Under the pieces are notes generated by a model. The model saw nothing but the letters and a program-made list of their open reading frames with translations. It was not told where the DNA came from and ran no database searches. Made by a program: the position numbers and the translations under genes. Shown piece by piece: positions 48,302-58,517 of a DNA stretch of 64,000 nucleotides (the first letter of the stretch is position 1; the number at the start of each line of letters is the position of its first letter). Origin of the DNA: Streptomyces uncialis (GTDB taxonomy: Bacteria > Actinomycetota > Actinomycetes > Streptomycetales > Streptomycetaceae); the NCBI RefSeq assembly GCF_001905345.1, contig NZ_LFBV01000001.1, positions 150,043 to 214,042 on the forward strand, read 5' to 3'.

Positions 48302-51300
48302 ATGAGGGAGCCCGAGGGTACTTCCAACTCCGCTGTACACGAAGGTGGTTGGCGGGTACGACTGTTCCAGGAGGATGCTCCTGGGAGCCCGCCGCTGGGA
48401 GCGGGCGTACTCCTGGCCGGGGGCCATGTGCTCACCTGCGCCCATGTGGTGCTGCTGCCGCGCCTGCCGGCGGCACACGACGACCGGGACGACGACCCGG
48501 AACCCGCCGGGTACGAGTCGCTGGAACGGGTGGTGGCGGAGTTCCCCACCGCCTCCGGTGCGCCCGGACGGCTGCCGGCCCGGGTCCTCCTCCAGCATCT
48601 GAGGCCGCCCACCCCGGGCTACAGCGCCGACCTCGCCCTGCTGAAGCTGGAACGGGTGCCCGGCGCGGAGCCGTTGCGGGTGACGCCCGCCGTGCTGCAC
48701 CGGCAGATCCCCGCCCGCAACGAACAGGTGCACGCCGTCGGCTATCCCGACTACCTCATCGGCGGGGAGTACGTCAACGCCCGGATCATGGGCCGTGGCG
48801 GTCCCGGCCTCTACCCCGAGTGGGTACAGCTCGACCCCGAGTCGTCCCCCTATGTGATCCGGCACGGCTTCAGCGGAAGCGGTGTGGTCCACAGCCGTAC
48901 CGGCCGGGTCATCGGCATCCTGGTGCATCAGCACGGTACGGAGCGGGTGCCCGTCCCGCTGAGTCACGCGTACATGATCCCGACCGAGACCATCCTCCGG
49001 CATCTGCGCCCCGGCGAGCACGGGCTGAAGGTCCTGGGGCCCCGTGCCGTCTCCCGTGGGATCCGGGCCGACGCCACCCCGCCGGGCGCCCAGGAACGGG
49101 CCCTGGGGCTGCGGTACCTCATGACCCGGTGGCTCGGCGCGGGCGGGACCGTCGTCGGTTCCGGCCATGGCGGTGGCACGCATCAGGGGACGACGCTGAC
49201 CTGGGGGAGCGCGACCGAGGGAAGCGCGTCGGCGTCCGGCCGGCCGGTCAGGGAGGCCGGCGCAGCGGCCGAGCCGGTGGAACTGGCGTTCGTCCACGAC
49301 GACGAACCGGATGCCTGGGCCGCCGTCCGTTCGACGCTCGTCCGGGCCGACCGTGAGCGCTACCCGGACCCGGCGGACCCGGGCGGGCCGGTGGAGCCCC
49401 GCGCGGGGTCCATCGACATCGCCCTGGACGCGAAGGGCTGGACGGCCGCGGAACTCGTCGACCGCACCGCCGCCCGCGCCGGCCTGGACGACCTCGAACC
49501 GACCGCCTCCGACCCCGACCCCGTACCCGTACCCACCACGGGCCGCGCACCCGACGCCGACAGCGCACCCGACGCGGACGGCGACCGCCCACCCCCCGAC
49601 GGACCGCCGAACGCCGACGGACCGTCCGAAGCCGAGCGGCCGCCGGACAGCGACCGCCCGTCCACCCGTACCGACCGCCTCCTCGCGCGTATCGCCGAGG
49701 AGGGCCCGCCGCTGTCCGCCGCCTTCCTGTCCGCCGACCGGGCCGCCCACCGGCCGGACGCGGTCCTGCCCCTGCTGCACGCGCTGCTGGAGCCCGGTCA
49801 CAGCCGTGTCCTGCTCGTCCTGCGTGAACGCACCTCCCCGCTGCTGGCGCGCGTGGTGCGTGAGCTGCTCGACCCCGGGTGGGCCCAGCGGCACGCGGAC
49901 GCCATCGCGGCCAGGCTGAACGCCCTCGGCGGACTGGAACGGCGGGTCCGCCACGTCCGGCGCACCGCCACGGCCCCGCCCGCGCCGGACAGCGCCGACC
50001 CCGCGCCGCAGAGCCCTGAACCTCCGGCGCCGCGCGGCGCCGATCCCGTACCGGAGGTTCCCGCCCCGGCGCCGGACGGCCCCGACCCCGTGTCGGTACG
50101 GCTGCGGGCGAGGCTCGACGCGTTGCGGCGGGGCGGCGTCCTGAGCAACACCGAGGACGTGGTGTACGAGCTGTTCCGGCTGCGCACCGAGGTCGAGGAC
50201 GCCGTCCAGGCGCTGCGCCTGCCGTACCCGTCACGGCGGTACGTGGTGAAGCCTCCGACGGACGGACTCACCGACCTCCCGAACGTCGTCGTCGGGCGTC
50301 CGGACCGCCTCGTGGAGTCCGAACCGGGGGAGCCCGGCGACGGCGCGGCAGGCCCCGGGCTGTCCCGGGGGCAGGAACTGCATCAGCAGTACCTGGTGAT
50401 CGGCAGACTCGGCCAGGGCACCTACGGCGAGGTGTACCTCGCCCACGACCGGATGCTGGAGGACCGGGCCGTCGCCCTCAAGGGGGTCCGTGACCCCGCC
50501 GACCCGGACGCCGAGAAGACCGCTTCCACGGAACGCGTGCGGCTGGTCAGCCTCAACCATCCCGCGATCATCAAGGTGTTCAACTACGCCAGACATCCGG
50601 ACCCGGACAGCAACGCCAGGTTCATCGTGATGGAGTTCGCCAACGGCGCCCCTCTCGCCTGGGTCGCCGACCAGATCGGACGCCGTGTCGCGCCGTTCCA
50701 CGACTACCGGGTGCACGAGTTCATCGCCGCGTACGGGCTGCGCATCCTGGACGCGCTCACCTATCTCCATGTGGAGCGGGAGTTCGTCTACGGCGACCTC
50801 TCCCTGACCAACGTCATCCACTGCGGCGAAGGCATCAAGCTGATCGATGTCGCCGGGGTACGGAAGATCGGCGACCCGGGCCCGGTGACCTACCGGGCAC
50901 CCGAGACGGGCCTGTCCACCCGGGTGACGGTCGCGGCCGAACTGTACGCCGTCGGCAAGCTGCTGGAGAAGCTGCTGGACCGGGCCCCCGAGGACCCCGC
51001 CGGCCTCGGCGCGACCTCGCTGCGCGGGGTGCTGACGCGCGCCATGGCGCCGCTGCCCGCCGCACGGTTCGCCTCCGCGGAGGAGATGTCGGTCCAACTG
51101 CGCGGGGTGCTGCGGGAACTGCGTTCACTGCGGCTCGGCGCGGAGACGTTCGAGCCGTCCCCGCTCTTCGCCACCGCGCCCGCCGCCCTCGACGGCGCGC
51201 TCGGCAAGGCGCCGCCGCTCGACCAGTGGCGGCAGGGCGGCAACCGCAAGCGGAAGCTGTCGTCCACCCGGCCGACCCCGCCCGAGGTCGCCCTGGGGCT

Positions 51301-52420
51301 GCCCGTACCCCGGCCGGACGACTCCGACCGGAACCGGACGGAGCTGCAACGCACGTCGTACGACGACCCGGCCGGACTGCTCCAGCTCAGCGAGGTGTGG
51401 CGCGAGTCGCCCGAACGCGCCCTGCTGCGCTGCCGTCTCCATCTGGAGATCGCCCGTGACCACCCGGCGGAGGCCGCCCGTGAACTCCGGCGCGCCGAAC
51501 GGGAGCTGGCCCTGGCGGCGACGGCCGTCGGCGAACCGGCCGCCCACGACTGGCGGCTCGACTGGCACCACGGACTGCTGTGGCTCTCCCGGGGCGAGGT
51601 GACCCCCGCACTGGAGTGCTTCACCCGGGTCAACGCCGCCATACCCGGCGAGTACGCCCCGAAGCTGGCGATGGGCTACTGCCAGGAGTTCGGGGACAAC
51701 CCGAAGGAAGCCGTCCGGCTGTACGGGGCGGTGTGGCAGCGCAACCGCGCGCTCGGCGGTGCCGCCTTCGGGCTGGCCCGTATCCATGTCGGGCACGGCA
51801 AGCCGCAGCTCGCCCTCGACTGCCTGGAAGCCGTCCCGGCCGACTCCCGGCACCGCACCGCCGCGCGGACCGCCATGGTGCGCATCCTCGCGGACCCGCC
51901 CGACGGTGACGCCCGGCCGACCCCGCAGGCCGCCGCGCGGGCCTGGGTGGCCATGCACCGGCTGACCCTGAGGGAGGGCCTCACCGACCGGCACGCGCAG
52001 GAACGGCTGCGCGCCGATCTCCTGGAACTCCTGCTGCGGCTGGACCCCGCGGAGGACGGCACCGGGCAACGCGCCCGTGTGCGGGTCCGGCCGGGCGGGG
52101 CACGGGCGCCGCAGCCCGATCCCCTCCAGGCCCTCCACCAGGAGCTGGCGGGCGCCCCCGAGGCCGCCCGGCTGCCCCGTACCGTGCGCGATCTGCACGA
52201 GGAACTGGCGGCCTGCTATCTGAGGCTCGCCGAACAGGTGCCCCCCGCACCCCGGGACGCCTACCGGGAGCTGGCCGGGGCCCTGGTGGACAACGCGTAC
52301 CTCACCCGGCCCGTCGGTCTCACCCACAACCGGGGCGAGCCGCGCCACCGGCTCCTGCGCCCCTGGACACGGGGCCCGGCCACGACGCAACCCACCCCCG
52401 CGGAGGAGGAGCGCCGATGA
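48302..52420 (+). CDS. Trypsin-like protease / PknG-like kinase / TPR fusion
   Basis: 1,372 residues. A trypsin-like domain (about 10-230) has His48 in LTCAHVV, Asp110 in YSADLALLKL and Ser191 in GFSGSGV. Low-complexity Asp/Pro linkers follow. A kinase lies at about 690-930: GQGTYGEVYLA, VALKGV, FVYGDLSLTNVI (HRD changed to YGD) and KLIDVAGVRKI (DFG changed to DVA), close to PknG. TPR-like helices fill about 1,020-1,340. The ATG at 48302 is preferred; longer starts would read through the opposite-strand trypco2 gene. It shares stop/start overlap with the membrane protein. Confidence 0.82.
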   Translation: MREPEGTSNSAVHEGGWRVRLFQEDAPGSPPLGAGVLLAGGHVLTCAHVVLLPRLPAAHDDRDDDPEPAGYESLERVVAEFPTASGAPGRLPARVLLQHLRPPTPGYSADLALLKLERVPGAEPLRVTPAVLHRQIPARNEQVHAVGYPDYLIGGEYVNARIMGRGGPGLYPEWVQLDPESSPYVIRHGFSGSGVVHSRTGRVIGILVHQHGTERVPVPLSHAYMIPTETILRHLRPGEHGLKVLGPRAVSRGIRADATPPGAQERALGLRYLMTRWLGAGGTVVGSGHGGGTHQGTTLTWGSATEGSASASGRPVREAGAAAEPVELAFVHDDEPDAWAAVRSTLVRADRERYPDPADPGGPVEPRAGSIDIALDAKGWTAAELVDRTAARAGLDDLEPTASDPDPVPVPTTGRAPDADSAPDADGDRPPPDGPPNADGPSEAERPPDSDRPSTRTDRLLARIAEEGPPLSAAFLSADRAAHRPDAVLPLLHALLEPGHSRVLLVLRERTSPLLARVVRELLDPGWAQRHADAIAARLNALGGLERRVRHVRRTATAPPAPDSADPAPQSPEPPAPRGADPVPEVPAPAPDGPDPVSVRLRARLDALRRGGVLSNTEDVVYELFRLRTEVEDAVQALRLPYPSRRYVVKPPTDGLTDLPNVVVGRPDRLVESEPGEPGDGAAGPGLSRGQELHQQYLVIGRLGQGTYGEVYLAHDRMLEDRAVALKGVRDPADPDAEKTASTERVRLVSLNHPAIIKVFNYARHPDPDSNARFIVMEFANGAPLAWVADQIGRRVAPFHDYRVHEFIAAYGLRILDALTYLHVEREFVYGDLSLTNVIHCGEGIKLIDVAGVRKIGDPGPVTYRAPETGLSTRVTVAAELYAVGKLLEKLLDRAPEDPAGLGATSLRGVLTRAMAPLPAARFASAEEMSVQLRGVLRELRSLRLGAETFEPSPLFATAPAALDGALGKAPPLDQWRQGGNRKRKLSSTRPTPPEVALGLPVPRPDDSDRNRTELQRTSYDDPAGLLQLSEVWRESPERALLRCRLHLEIARDHPAEAARELRRAERELALAATAVGEPAAHDWRLDWHHGLLWLSRGEVTPALECFTRVNAAIPGEYAPKLAMGYCQEFGDNPKEAVRLYGAVWQRNRALGGAAFGLARIHVGHGKPQLALDCLEAVPADSRHRTAARTAMVRILADPPDGDARPTPQAAARAWVAMHRLTLREGLTDRHAQERLRADLLELLLRLDPAEDGTGQRARVRVRPGGARAPQPDPLQALHQELAGAPEAARLPRTVRDLHEELAACYLRLAEQVPPAPRDAYRELAGALVDNAYLTRPVGLTHNRGEPRHRLLRPWTRGPATTQPTPAEEERR

Positions 52421-54099
52421 GCGGCACGACCGACCCGGGCCATCCGCCCACCGCCCCGGACCCCCGGCCCCCGGCCGCCGGGCAGGCGCCCCCGACGACG
52501 GCGACGCCCGGGGACGGTATACCTGACGGAGCGGAGCAGCAGGCCCCGGCCGTCGAGGACCCGGCCCCGCCCGGCCCGCGAACGGGCGGCACGCAGCCGT
52601 CCGGCACGCGGCCACGGGACACGGGGACGGTGCCCTCCCAGGCCGGCCCCCCGCCGGACGGCACCGCGCCCGAGACCCCCGGACCCGCGCCGAACGACCC
52701 CCTGCCCGAGTCGCCCGTCACCGCGCCCACCGCCCCGCGTGCCGCCGACGCGGGACTGGCCCCCGGACCCGAACCGACCCCCGACCCCGCACCCGAGGCC
52801 CCCGGACCCGGACCGGCCCCCGGCCACCGAACGGCCCCCGACCCCGCGCCGAACGACCCCCCGCCGAACGACCCCGCGCCCGAGTCGCCCGTAGCCGCGC
52901 ACACCGCCCCGCGTGCCGCCGTGCCCGCGACCGGACCCACCGCCCCGCGAAGGCCGACCGGGCAGGCCCTGTGGTGGTGGTCGTCGGGGCGTCGCCCGTC
53001 ACCCGACCCGGCGCCCGCCCCGAGAACCGGCTCAAGGGCCACGACCGTCTCGGTGTCCACGTCCACCCGCCGGTTCCTGCTCACCCGGATGCTGCTGCTG
53101 CCCGCCGTCGCGCTCACCGTCCTCGGCCTGGCGGCCACCTCGTACTTCACCCTGCACGACCGGACGGAACAGCTCCGCGAGCGCTACGCCCCCGCCCTCG
53201 TCGAACTGACCCACGCACGTGTCTCGCTGACCCTCGCGAGGGCCGAGGCCGAACGGCGGCTCGCGGCGAACGACGGCGAGCCGCTGCCCCAGACCGACCT
53301 CGTCGGCCTCGGGGAGCGCTATCCGTCCCTGATCACCGAGGCGTCGCAGAGCCTCAACAACGCCGCGCTGACCGGCGCCCTGCACCGCTCGCAGGAGCAG
53401 GAGGTCCGGGTGGTGTCGGGGCTCGTCGTCGCCTACGACGACTTCATCAACTGGGCCAACAGCCGTCACCACAGCAACACCGGGCTGCGCCGGGCCGGAC
53501 TGGAGACCGCGGCGGGCCTGCTGGGCGACGGGCGGGGCGCCCCGGACTCCACCGCCGTGCTCGACCGCATCCGGACCCTGGAGGCGGAACTGCGCGCCGA
53601 CGCACGGGAGCTGTCGGGATGGGGCGGACCGGCGGCGGGGGCGGCGTCGGCGGCCGTCCTGGCGGCGCTGTTCCTCGTGTTCCTGCTCGTCGGCACCCTG
53701 GACTTCGTCCATCGCAGGCTCCGGGTGCGCGGTGTCGTGCTGACCCTGCTCGCGACACCCGTCCTCCTGGTCCTGGTCGTGCTGGCGTTCGGCGCGGCCG
53801 GGCAGCACACCGCCCAGGCGTATGTCGGGCGCACCGTCGACCGGCTCGCGGCGATCGAGGTCGAGCGGGTCGCCGGCGGGGGCATCGGCGAGGAGATCGA
53901 ACGCGAGACCCGTACCGGCGCCGCGATCGAGGACGAGGGGACACGGCTCGCCGCGCATCTGCGGCACACCCACCCCCAGGAACGGACCCTGATGGCCGTC
54001 CTGGCGCTGGCCCTCGGCACGGCCGGCACCCTCGCCTGCGGCTTCACGCTCTTCCACTACAACCGCAGACATCTGGAGATCCATTGGCGCACCGCATGA
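52417..54099 (+). CDS. GlnX-like four-TM sensor membrane protein
   Basis: 560 residues. About 205 proline/alanine-rich cytoplasmic residues are followed by TM1 (about 219-245), an extracytoplasmic four-helix-bundle-like region, TM2 and TM3 (about 412-462), a second outer loop and TM4 (about 525-547). This topology and position next to a PknG-like kinase match mycobacterial GlnX, which passes a signal from a solute-binding lipoprotein to the kinase. Overlaps both neighbours by four bases. Confidence 0.72.
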   Translation: MSGTTDPGHPPTAPDPRPPAAGQAPPTTATPGDGIPDGAEQQAPAVEDPAPPGPRTGGTQPSGTRPRDTGTVPSQAGPPPDGTAPETPGPAPNDPLPESPVTAPTAPRAADAGLAPGPEPTPDPAPEAPGPGPAPGHRTAPDPAPNDPPPNDPAPESPVAAHTAPRAAVPATGPTAPRRPTGQALWWWSSGRRPSPDPAPAPRTGSRATTVSVSTSTRRFLLTRMLLLPAVALTVLGLAATSYFTLHDRTEQLRERYAPALVELTHARVSLTLARAEAERRLAANDGEPLPQTDLVGLGERYPSLITEASQSLNNAALTGALHRSQEQEVRVVSGLVVAYDDFINWANSRHHSNTGLRRAGLETAAGLLGDGRGAPDSTAVLDRIRTLEAELRADARELSGWGGPAAGAASAAVLAALFLVFLLVGTLDFVHRRLRVRGVVLTLLATPVLLVLVVLAFGAAGQHTAQAYVGRTVDRLAAIEVERVAGGGIGEEIERETRTGAAIEDEGTRLAAHLRHTHPQERTLMAVLALALGTAGTLACGFTLFHYNRRHLEIHWRTA

Positions 54100-55376
54100 G
54101 GACCGTACGCGCCCTGCTCCGCGCCGTCCTGGCGGGCTGTCTGTTCGCCGGGCCGGTGCTCGGCACGGCGGGCTGCGCCGACCGGGAGGAGCCGACCCTG
54201 GTGGTCCTCGGCCCCTGGACGGACGGCGAGGAACGGTCCTTCGTCGCGATGCTCGCGAAGATCACCGAACGGACCGGGGTCCGCTACGTCTACGAGGGCA
54301 CCCGCTCGCTGCGCGAGACGCTGGTGGCGCAGCTGCGCACGGACTCACCCCCCGATGTCGCGATCCTCAACGGCCAGGGCGAGCTCGCCGAGTACGCCCG
54401 TGACGGCGACGCGCACCCGCTGCCCGACGGGCTGGCGTCGGCGTCGTTCGGACCGTGGGGCCCCCGGATCACCGTACGGAACAAGGACGGTGAGCAGCGG
54501 CAGCACACGTACTGGGTGCCGGTCCGGGTCGATCTGAAGAGCATCGTGTGGCGCCGTGACGGCGGGGAGCAGGCCACCGGTCCGGCCCGCTGGTGTCTCG
54601 GTATGGCGTCGGGCGCCACCTCCGGCTGGCCGGGCACGGACTGGATCGAGGACCTGCTGCTCCAGCGGCAGGGCCCCGATGTGTACACCGACTGGGCCAC
54701 CGGCGAACTGGCCTGGACCGACACGAAGGTGAAGCGGGCGTGGCAGGAGTGGCGCGAGCTGCTGGTGGCGGCCGGTCCGAAGGCGGGCCCGAAGGCGGTC
54801 TTCACCCCCTTCGAGAGCCTGGGCGACGGGCGGTGGGGCCTGCTCAACCGAGGTGACTGCGCGCTGGAGCACCAGGGTTCGTTCATCCGCCGCCACTACG
54901 GGGACGACGTCATGCCCGCCCCCACGCCGGACGTCGTCCCCGGACTGCCGGACCACCGCAAGGTCCACGAGGTGTCCGGTGACATGGCGGCCGTCTTCAC
55001 CCCGAGCGACGCCGCCTGGGAGCTGCTGAGACAGTTCATCGACCGCAGGACGCGCGACGAATGGGCCGCCGCGGCCCTGCCCGTGGAGCGCCCCTTCTTC
55101 TCCGACGGCACGGCGGGGCCGGACCCGCTCACCCCCGGCACCAAGGCGGTCCTGCGACTGTTCCGCGAGGCGGACGAACTGTGCTTCGACGCCTCGGACG
55201 CGATGCCGTCCACCCTCCGGGGCGCCTTCCAGCGCGCCGTGCTGGAGTTCCTCACGGCGCCGCAGGACACCGAGCTGCTGGACCGTCTGCTGGGACAGCT
55301 CGACGCCGAACGCCGGTTGCAGATCCAGGCGGACGCGTTCGCCCTGGAGGACCTGTGCGGCAGGCCCGGCGACTGA
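54096..55376 (+). CDS. Extracellular solute-binding lipoprotein
   Basis: 426 residues. A signal peptide ends in the lipobox GTAGC, so the protein is anchored outside the membrane. LVVLGPWTDGEERSFVAMLA, PPDVAILNGQGELAEYARDG and WELLRQFIDRRTRDEWAAA follow the family 1 (sugar-type) binding-protein layout rather than the amino-acid type of GlnH. No permease or ATPase genes follow, so it is probably a ligand sensor for the membrane protein and kinase upstream. Confidence 0.78.
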   Translation: MRTVRALLRAVLAGCLFAGPVLGTAGCADREEPTLVVLGPWTDGEERSFVAMLAKITERTGVRYVYEGTRSLRETLVAQLRTDSPPDVAILNGQGELAEYARDGDAHPLPDGLASASFGPWGPRITVRNKDGEQRQHTYWVPVRVDLKSIVWRRDGGEQATGPARWCLGMASGATSGWPGTDWIEDLLLQRQGPDVYTDWATGELAWTDTKVKRAWQEWRELLVAAGPKAGPKAVFTPFESLGDGRWGLLNRGDCALEHQGSFIRRHYGDDVMPAPTPDVVPGLPDHRKVHEVSGDMAAVFTPSDAAWELLRQFIDRRTRDEWAAAALPVERPFFSDGTAGPDPLTPGTKAVLRLFREADELCFDASDAMPSTLRGAFQRAVLEFLTAPQDTELLDRLLGQLDAERRLQIQADAFALEDLCGRPGD

Positions 55377-55635
55377 CGACGCGCCCGGCCCCGGCACCCC
55401 GCACCCGAACATCCGTCCACATCCGATTTCGGACGGCCATGCGAAGCCTCATACCAGAGCGGGACGTTGTCCGCCGGACTTCACGAACCATGCGACGCGT
55501 GGCCCGACTTGCCGACTACGGTGTGTGGTCGCCGGGTCACTTGCCGGAGCGTGCGACCCGGCCCGATCCGAACGGAACCGGCGACCGCGCTCCGCCACGC
55601 GCACGGCAGCCCAGACGGACACCTCAAGGACGCTG

Positions 55636-58356
55636 ATGTCACACCTTCGCGCACCGGCCGTACGCGCAGACCGCCGTGAGGGCGGACGGCACGGCAGACC
55701 CGCCGGCGGCCCCGCCCGCCCGCTGCCCGAGTCGCACATACGCGCGCAACTGCTGCGGATCGCGGTGCTCCCCGCCGTCGCCGTGGCCCTCAGCGCCACC
55801 GCCGCCGTGCTGTTCACCGTACGGGCGTCCGCCGTGCCCGCCGGGCCGACGCTGTGGGCCGTGCTGGCCGGAGCCGTCGCGGTCACCGTCACCGGACTCG
55901 TCATCGCCGCGATCGCCGCCGACCGCGCCGCCGCCGCCCTCGGCGACCGGCTCGGTTCGCTGCGCCGCGCCAGCGCCCGCAACCGCGCCGAGATCCTTTC
56001 ACTGGTCGAGGCCCTGCGCCGCGGTGAGGCCCCGCCCACGCGCACCGCCGCGCCACGCGGCATGGCGGACGGCGACGAGTTCGACCGGCTCGCCCGGGAA
56101 CTGGCGCACACCCAGGACGCGTCCGTGCAGGCCGTCCACCGGGCCGCGCAGCTGTCCGGCCGGGCGGGCAGCGAACAGAAGGTGGAGGTCTTCGTCAACC
56201 TGGCCCGCCGCCTTCAGTCCCTGGTGCACCGCGAGATCTCGATCCTCGACGAACTGGAGAACGAGGTCGAGGACCCCGAACTCCTCAAGGGCCTGTTCCA
56301 CGTCGACCACCTCGCCACCCGTATCCGCCGCCACGCCGAGAACCTCGCCGTCCTCGGCGGCGCTGTGTCCCGGCGCCAGTGGAGCACCCCCGTCTCCCTG
56401 CACGAGGTGCTGCGCTCCGCGATCGCCGAGGTCGAGCAGTACTCCCGGGTGCGGCTCGTCCCCCCGATCGAGGGCACCGTCCGCGGCCACGCCGTCGCCG
56501 ATGTCGTCCACCTCATGGCCGAACTCGTCGAGAACGCGACGGTGTTCTCCGCCCCGCACACCCAGGTCCTGCTCCGGGTCGCGCCGGTGACCTCCGGGGT
56601 CGCCGTCGAGGTGGAGGACCGGGGCCTCGGGATGCCGCCGTCCGAACAGACACGGATGAACGCCCTGCTCGCCGCGCCCGACCAGGTCAATGTGGCGAGC
56701 CTGCTCCAGGACGGCCGGATCGGGCTGCTCGTCGTCTCCCAGCTCGCCCACCGGCACGGGATCGCGGTCCGTCTCCAGAGCAATATCTACGGAGGCGTGC
56801 AGGCCGTACTGGTCCTGCCCCAGGAACTCCTCGGCTCCGACGACGACGCCGGGTCCCGCACCCGCCCCGGCGGCGAGAACCCCCCGACCCTGCGGACCAC
56901 CTCCGGCGGACCCGCCGCACCGGCCGGACAGCACCGCGCCGTGACCGCCCCCCGGCCCGCCGGTGACGCGGCCGTACGCGTGCCTCGGCCCGGAGGCGCT
57001 GACGCGGCCGTACGCGTGTCCCGGCCCGCGCAGGCCGGGCCGCGTTCCCTCCCCGCCGCCGACCATGGCGGCGGCGACCGGCCCCCGCGCCACGGTGACG
57101 CCGCTGCCGGCGCCGAGAGCTCCCCCGCCCCCGACGGCCCGCAGGCGGCGGGACACACCGTCACCCATCCGGGCACCCCGGCGGCCGACGCCTTCACCAC
57201 CCCGCCGCCCCGCCCGCACGGATCGGGCCGCCCCGCGCCCCTCCCGGTCCGCGACACCCGCGCCGTACGGCCGGGCCCCGCCGAAGCCGTCCCGGGGCCC
57301 CGTCCCGGCGGAGCCACGCACACTCCCGAGGGCGTCGACCCGGACCGCGCGACGTATGTCCCCGAGGGCTTCCGGCCCGACCGCGCACCGACCGGTCCCG
57401 TAGCCGTCCGCCCCGAAGTCCCCCGCCCCGATCCCACCGCGTCCCCCTCCGGACACGTCCGCGCCGACCGTGCCGCGTATCCCGGCGACAACCTCCGCCC
57501 CCGCCCGGCGCACGCGGCACCCCCCGCCGACCACCGGACCGGAACGGGCGGCCCGGTCCCCGCGGCCTTCGGTACTGCCGCGGCCCTGGGCACCGGAGCC
57601 GGAGCCGGAGCCGGAGCCGGAGTCGGCGTCGGCGTTGGCCTCGGTGTCGGCGGTGGCGTCGGCCAGGGCGAGCCGTCCGTCGAGGGCGTCCAAGGCGTCG
57701 CGGGCGTTCAGGGCGGCGAGGGCGCCGGGGGCTTCGTCGAGGAGCGCCCCACCGCCCGCCTGGCCCCCCGTAGCGCCGCACGCGGTACGGAAGACCGCCC
57801 CAACCTCCCCAAACGGCGTGCGCAACAGCACCTCGCGCCCCAGCTCCGCGAAGCGCCCGGCCCCCGGCGCCCCGGCGCCGAACAACCTGCCGACCACGAC
57901 CCGGGGCTGATGGCCGCCTTCCAGCGCGGCGTCGGTCTCGCCGAGGCGCAGCAGTCCACCCGGCACCAGGACCGGCCCCCCACGGCCGCCGTCGCCCCCG
58001 GCGCGTCACCCGGCACATCCGCCGCGCCGCACAGCCTCCCGGCCCCGCATCCGCTCCCCGCCCCGCACACCCTCCCGGCCGAGCCCACCCGGCCCGGCCC
58101 GCGGCGCCACGACGGGTCCGCCCCCACGGCATCCGCCGTCGGCTCCCGCCCCCGTACCGCACTCGACGTGCCCGCCCATGAGCTGCCCGCCGTCACCCGG
58201 ACCCCCATCCACGACCTCACCGTGAGCGACTTCGCCACAGGCACGTTCACCGCCGCCCCCGGCACGCTCCCCGGCGCCCGCACCCCCGGCCGCCACCCCC
58301 ACGATCCGCCCGCCCACGACCTCGCCGCCCGTCACGACCCCGCGCCCGGCGGCTGA
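55636..58356 (+). CDS. Conservon CvnA: histidine-kinase-like sensor
   Basis: 906 residues; AAGGA site before ATG 55636. Two N-terminal TM helices (about 35-95), a linker, then a nitrate/sarcosine-sensor-like kinase core: AELVENATVFSAPHTQV (N box) and VEVEDRGLGMP (G1 box). The last 500 residues are a Pro/Arg/Ala-rich disordered tail. It opens a classic conservon order (kinase, roadblock, DUF742, GTPase). Such clusters act like eukaryotic G-protein systems at the membrane. Confidence 0.85.
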   Translation: MSHLRAPAVRADRREGGRHGRPAGGPARPLPESHIRAQLLRIAVLPAVAVALSATAAVLFTVRASAVPAGPTLWAVLAGAVAVTVTGLVIAAIAADRAAAALGDRLGSLRRASARNRAEILSLVEALRRGEAPPTRTAAPRGMADGDEFDRLARELAHTQDASVQAVHRAAQLSGRAGSEQKVEVFVNLARRLQSLVHREISILDELENEVEDPELLKGLFHVDHLATRIRRHAENLAVLGGAVSRRQWSTPVSLHEVLRSAIAEVEQYSRVRLVPPIEGTVRGHAVADVVHLMAELVENATVFSAPHTQVLLRVAPVTSGVAVEVEDRGLGMPPSEQTRMNALLAAPDQVNVASLLQDGRIGLLVVSQLAHRHGIAVRLQSNIYGGVQAVLVLPQELLGSDDDAGSRTRPGGENPPTLRTTSGGPAAPAGQHRAVTAPRPAGDAAVRVPRPGGADAAVRVSRPAQAGPRSLPAADHGGGDRPPRHGDAAAGAESSPAPDGPQAAGHTVTHPGTPAADAFTTPPPRPHGSGRPAPLPVRDTRAVRPGPAEAVPGPRPGGATHTPEGVDPDRATYVPEGFRPDRAPTGPVAVRPEVPRPDPTASPSGHVRADRAAYPGDNLRPRPAHAAPPADHRTGTGGPVPAAFGTAAALGTGAGAGAGAGVGVGVGLGVGGGVGQGEPSVEGVQGVAGVQGGEGAGGFVEERPTARLAPRSAARGTEDRPNLPKRRAQQHLAPQLREAPGPRRPGAEQPADHDPGLMAAFQRGVGLAEAQQSTRHQDRPPTAAVAPGASPGTSAAPHSLPAPHPLPAPHTLPAEPTRPGPRRHDGSAPTASAVGSRPRTALDVPAHELPAVTRTPIHDLTVSDFATGTFTAAPGTLPGARTPGRHPHDPPAHDLAARHDPAPGG

Positions 58357-58517
58357 CCCCGGCCGCCCGGGTCCGCCCGGGACCCCCACCCCCGTCCCAG
58401 GACCCGCCCGCCCGGGCCGGATCCGTCCGGGTCTCCGCCCACGGCCCCGCCCGCCCCTCGCACGAGCCGCCCCCACCCCGTTCCGCCTTCCCCGCACCCC
58501 CAAGGAGTCCATCCACC

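Noticed and set aside
52971..54095. Upstream extension of the solute-binding lipoprotein frame
   Set aside because: It overlaps the membrane protein in another frame. The ATG at 54096 gives a proper signal peptide and lipobox and overlaps the preceding stop.
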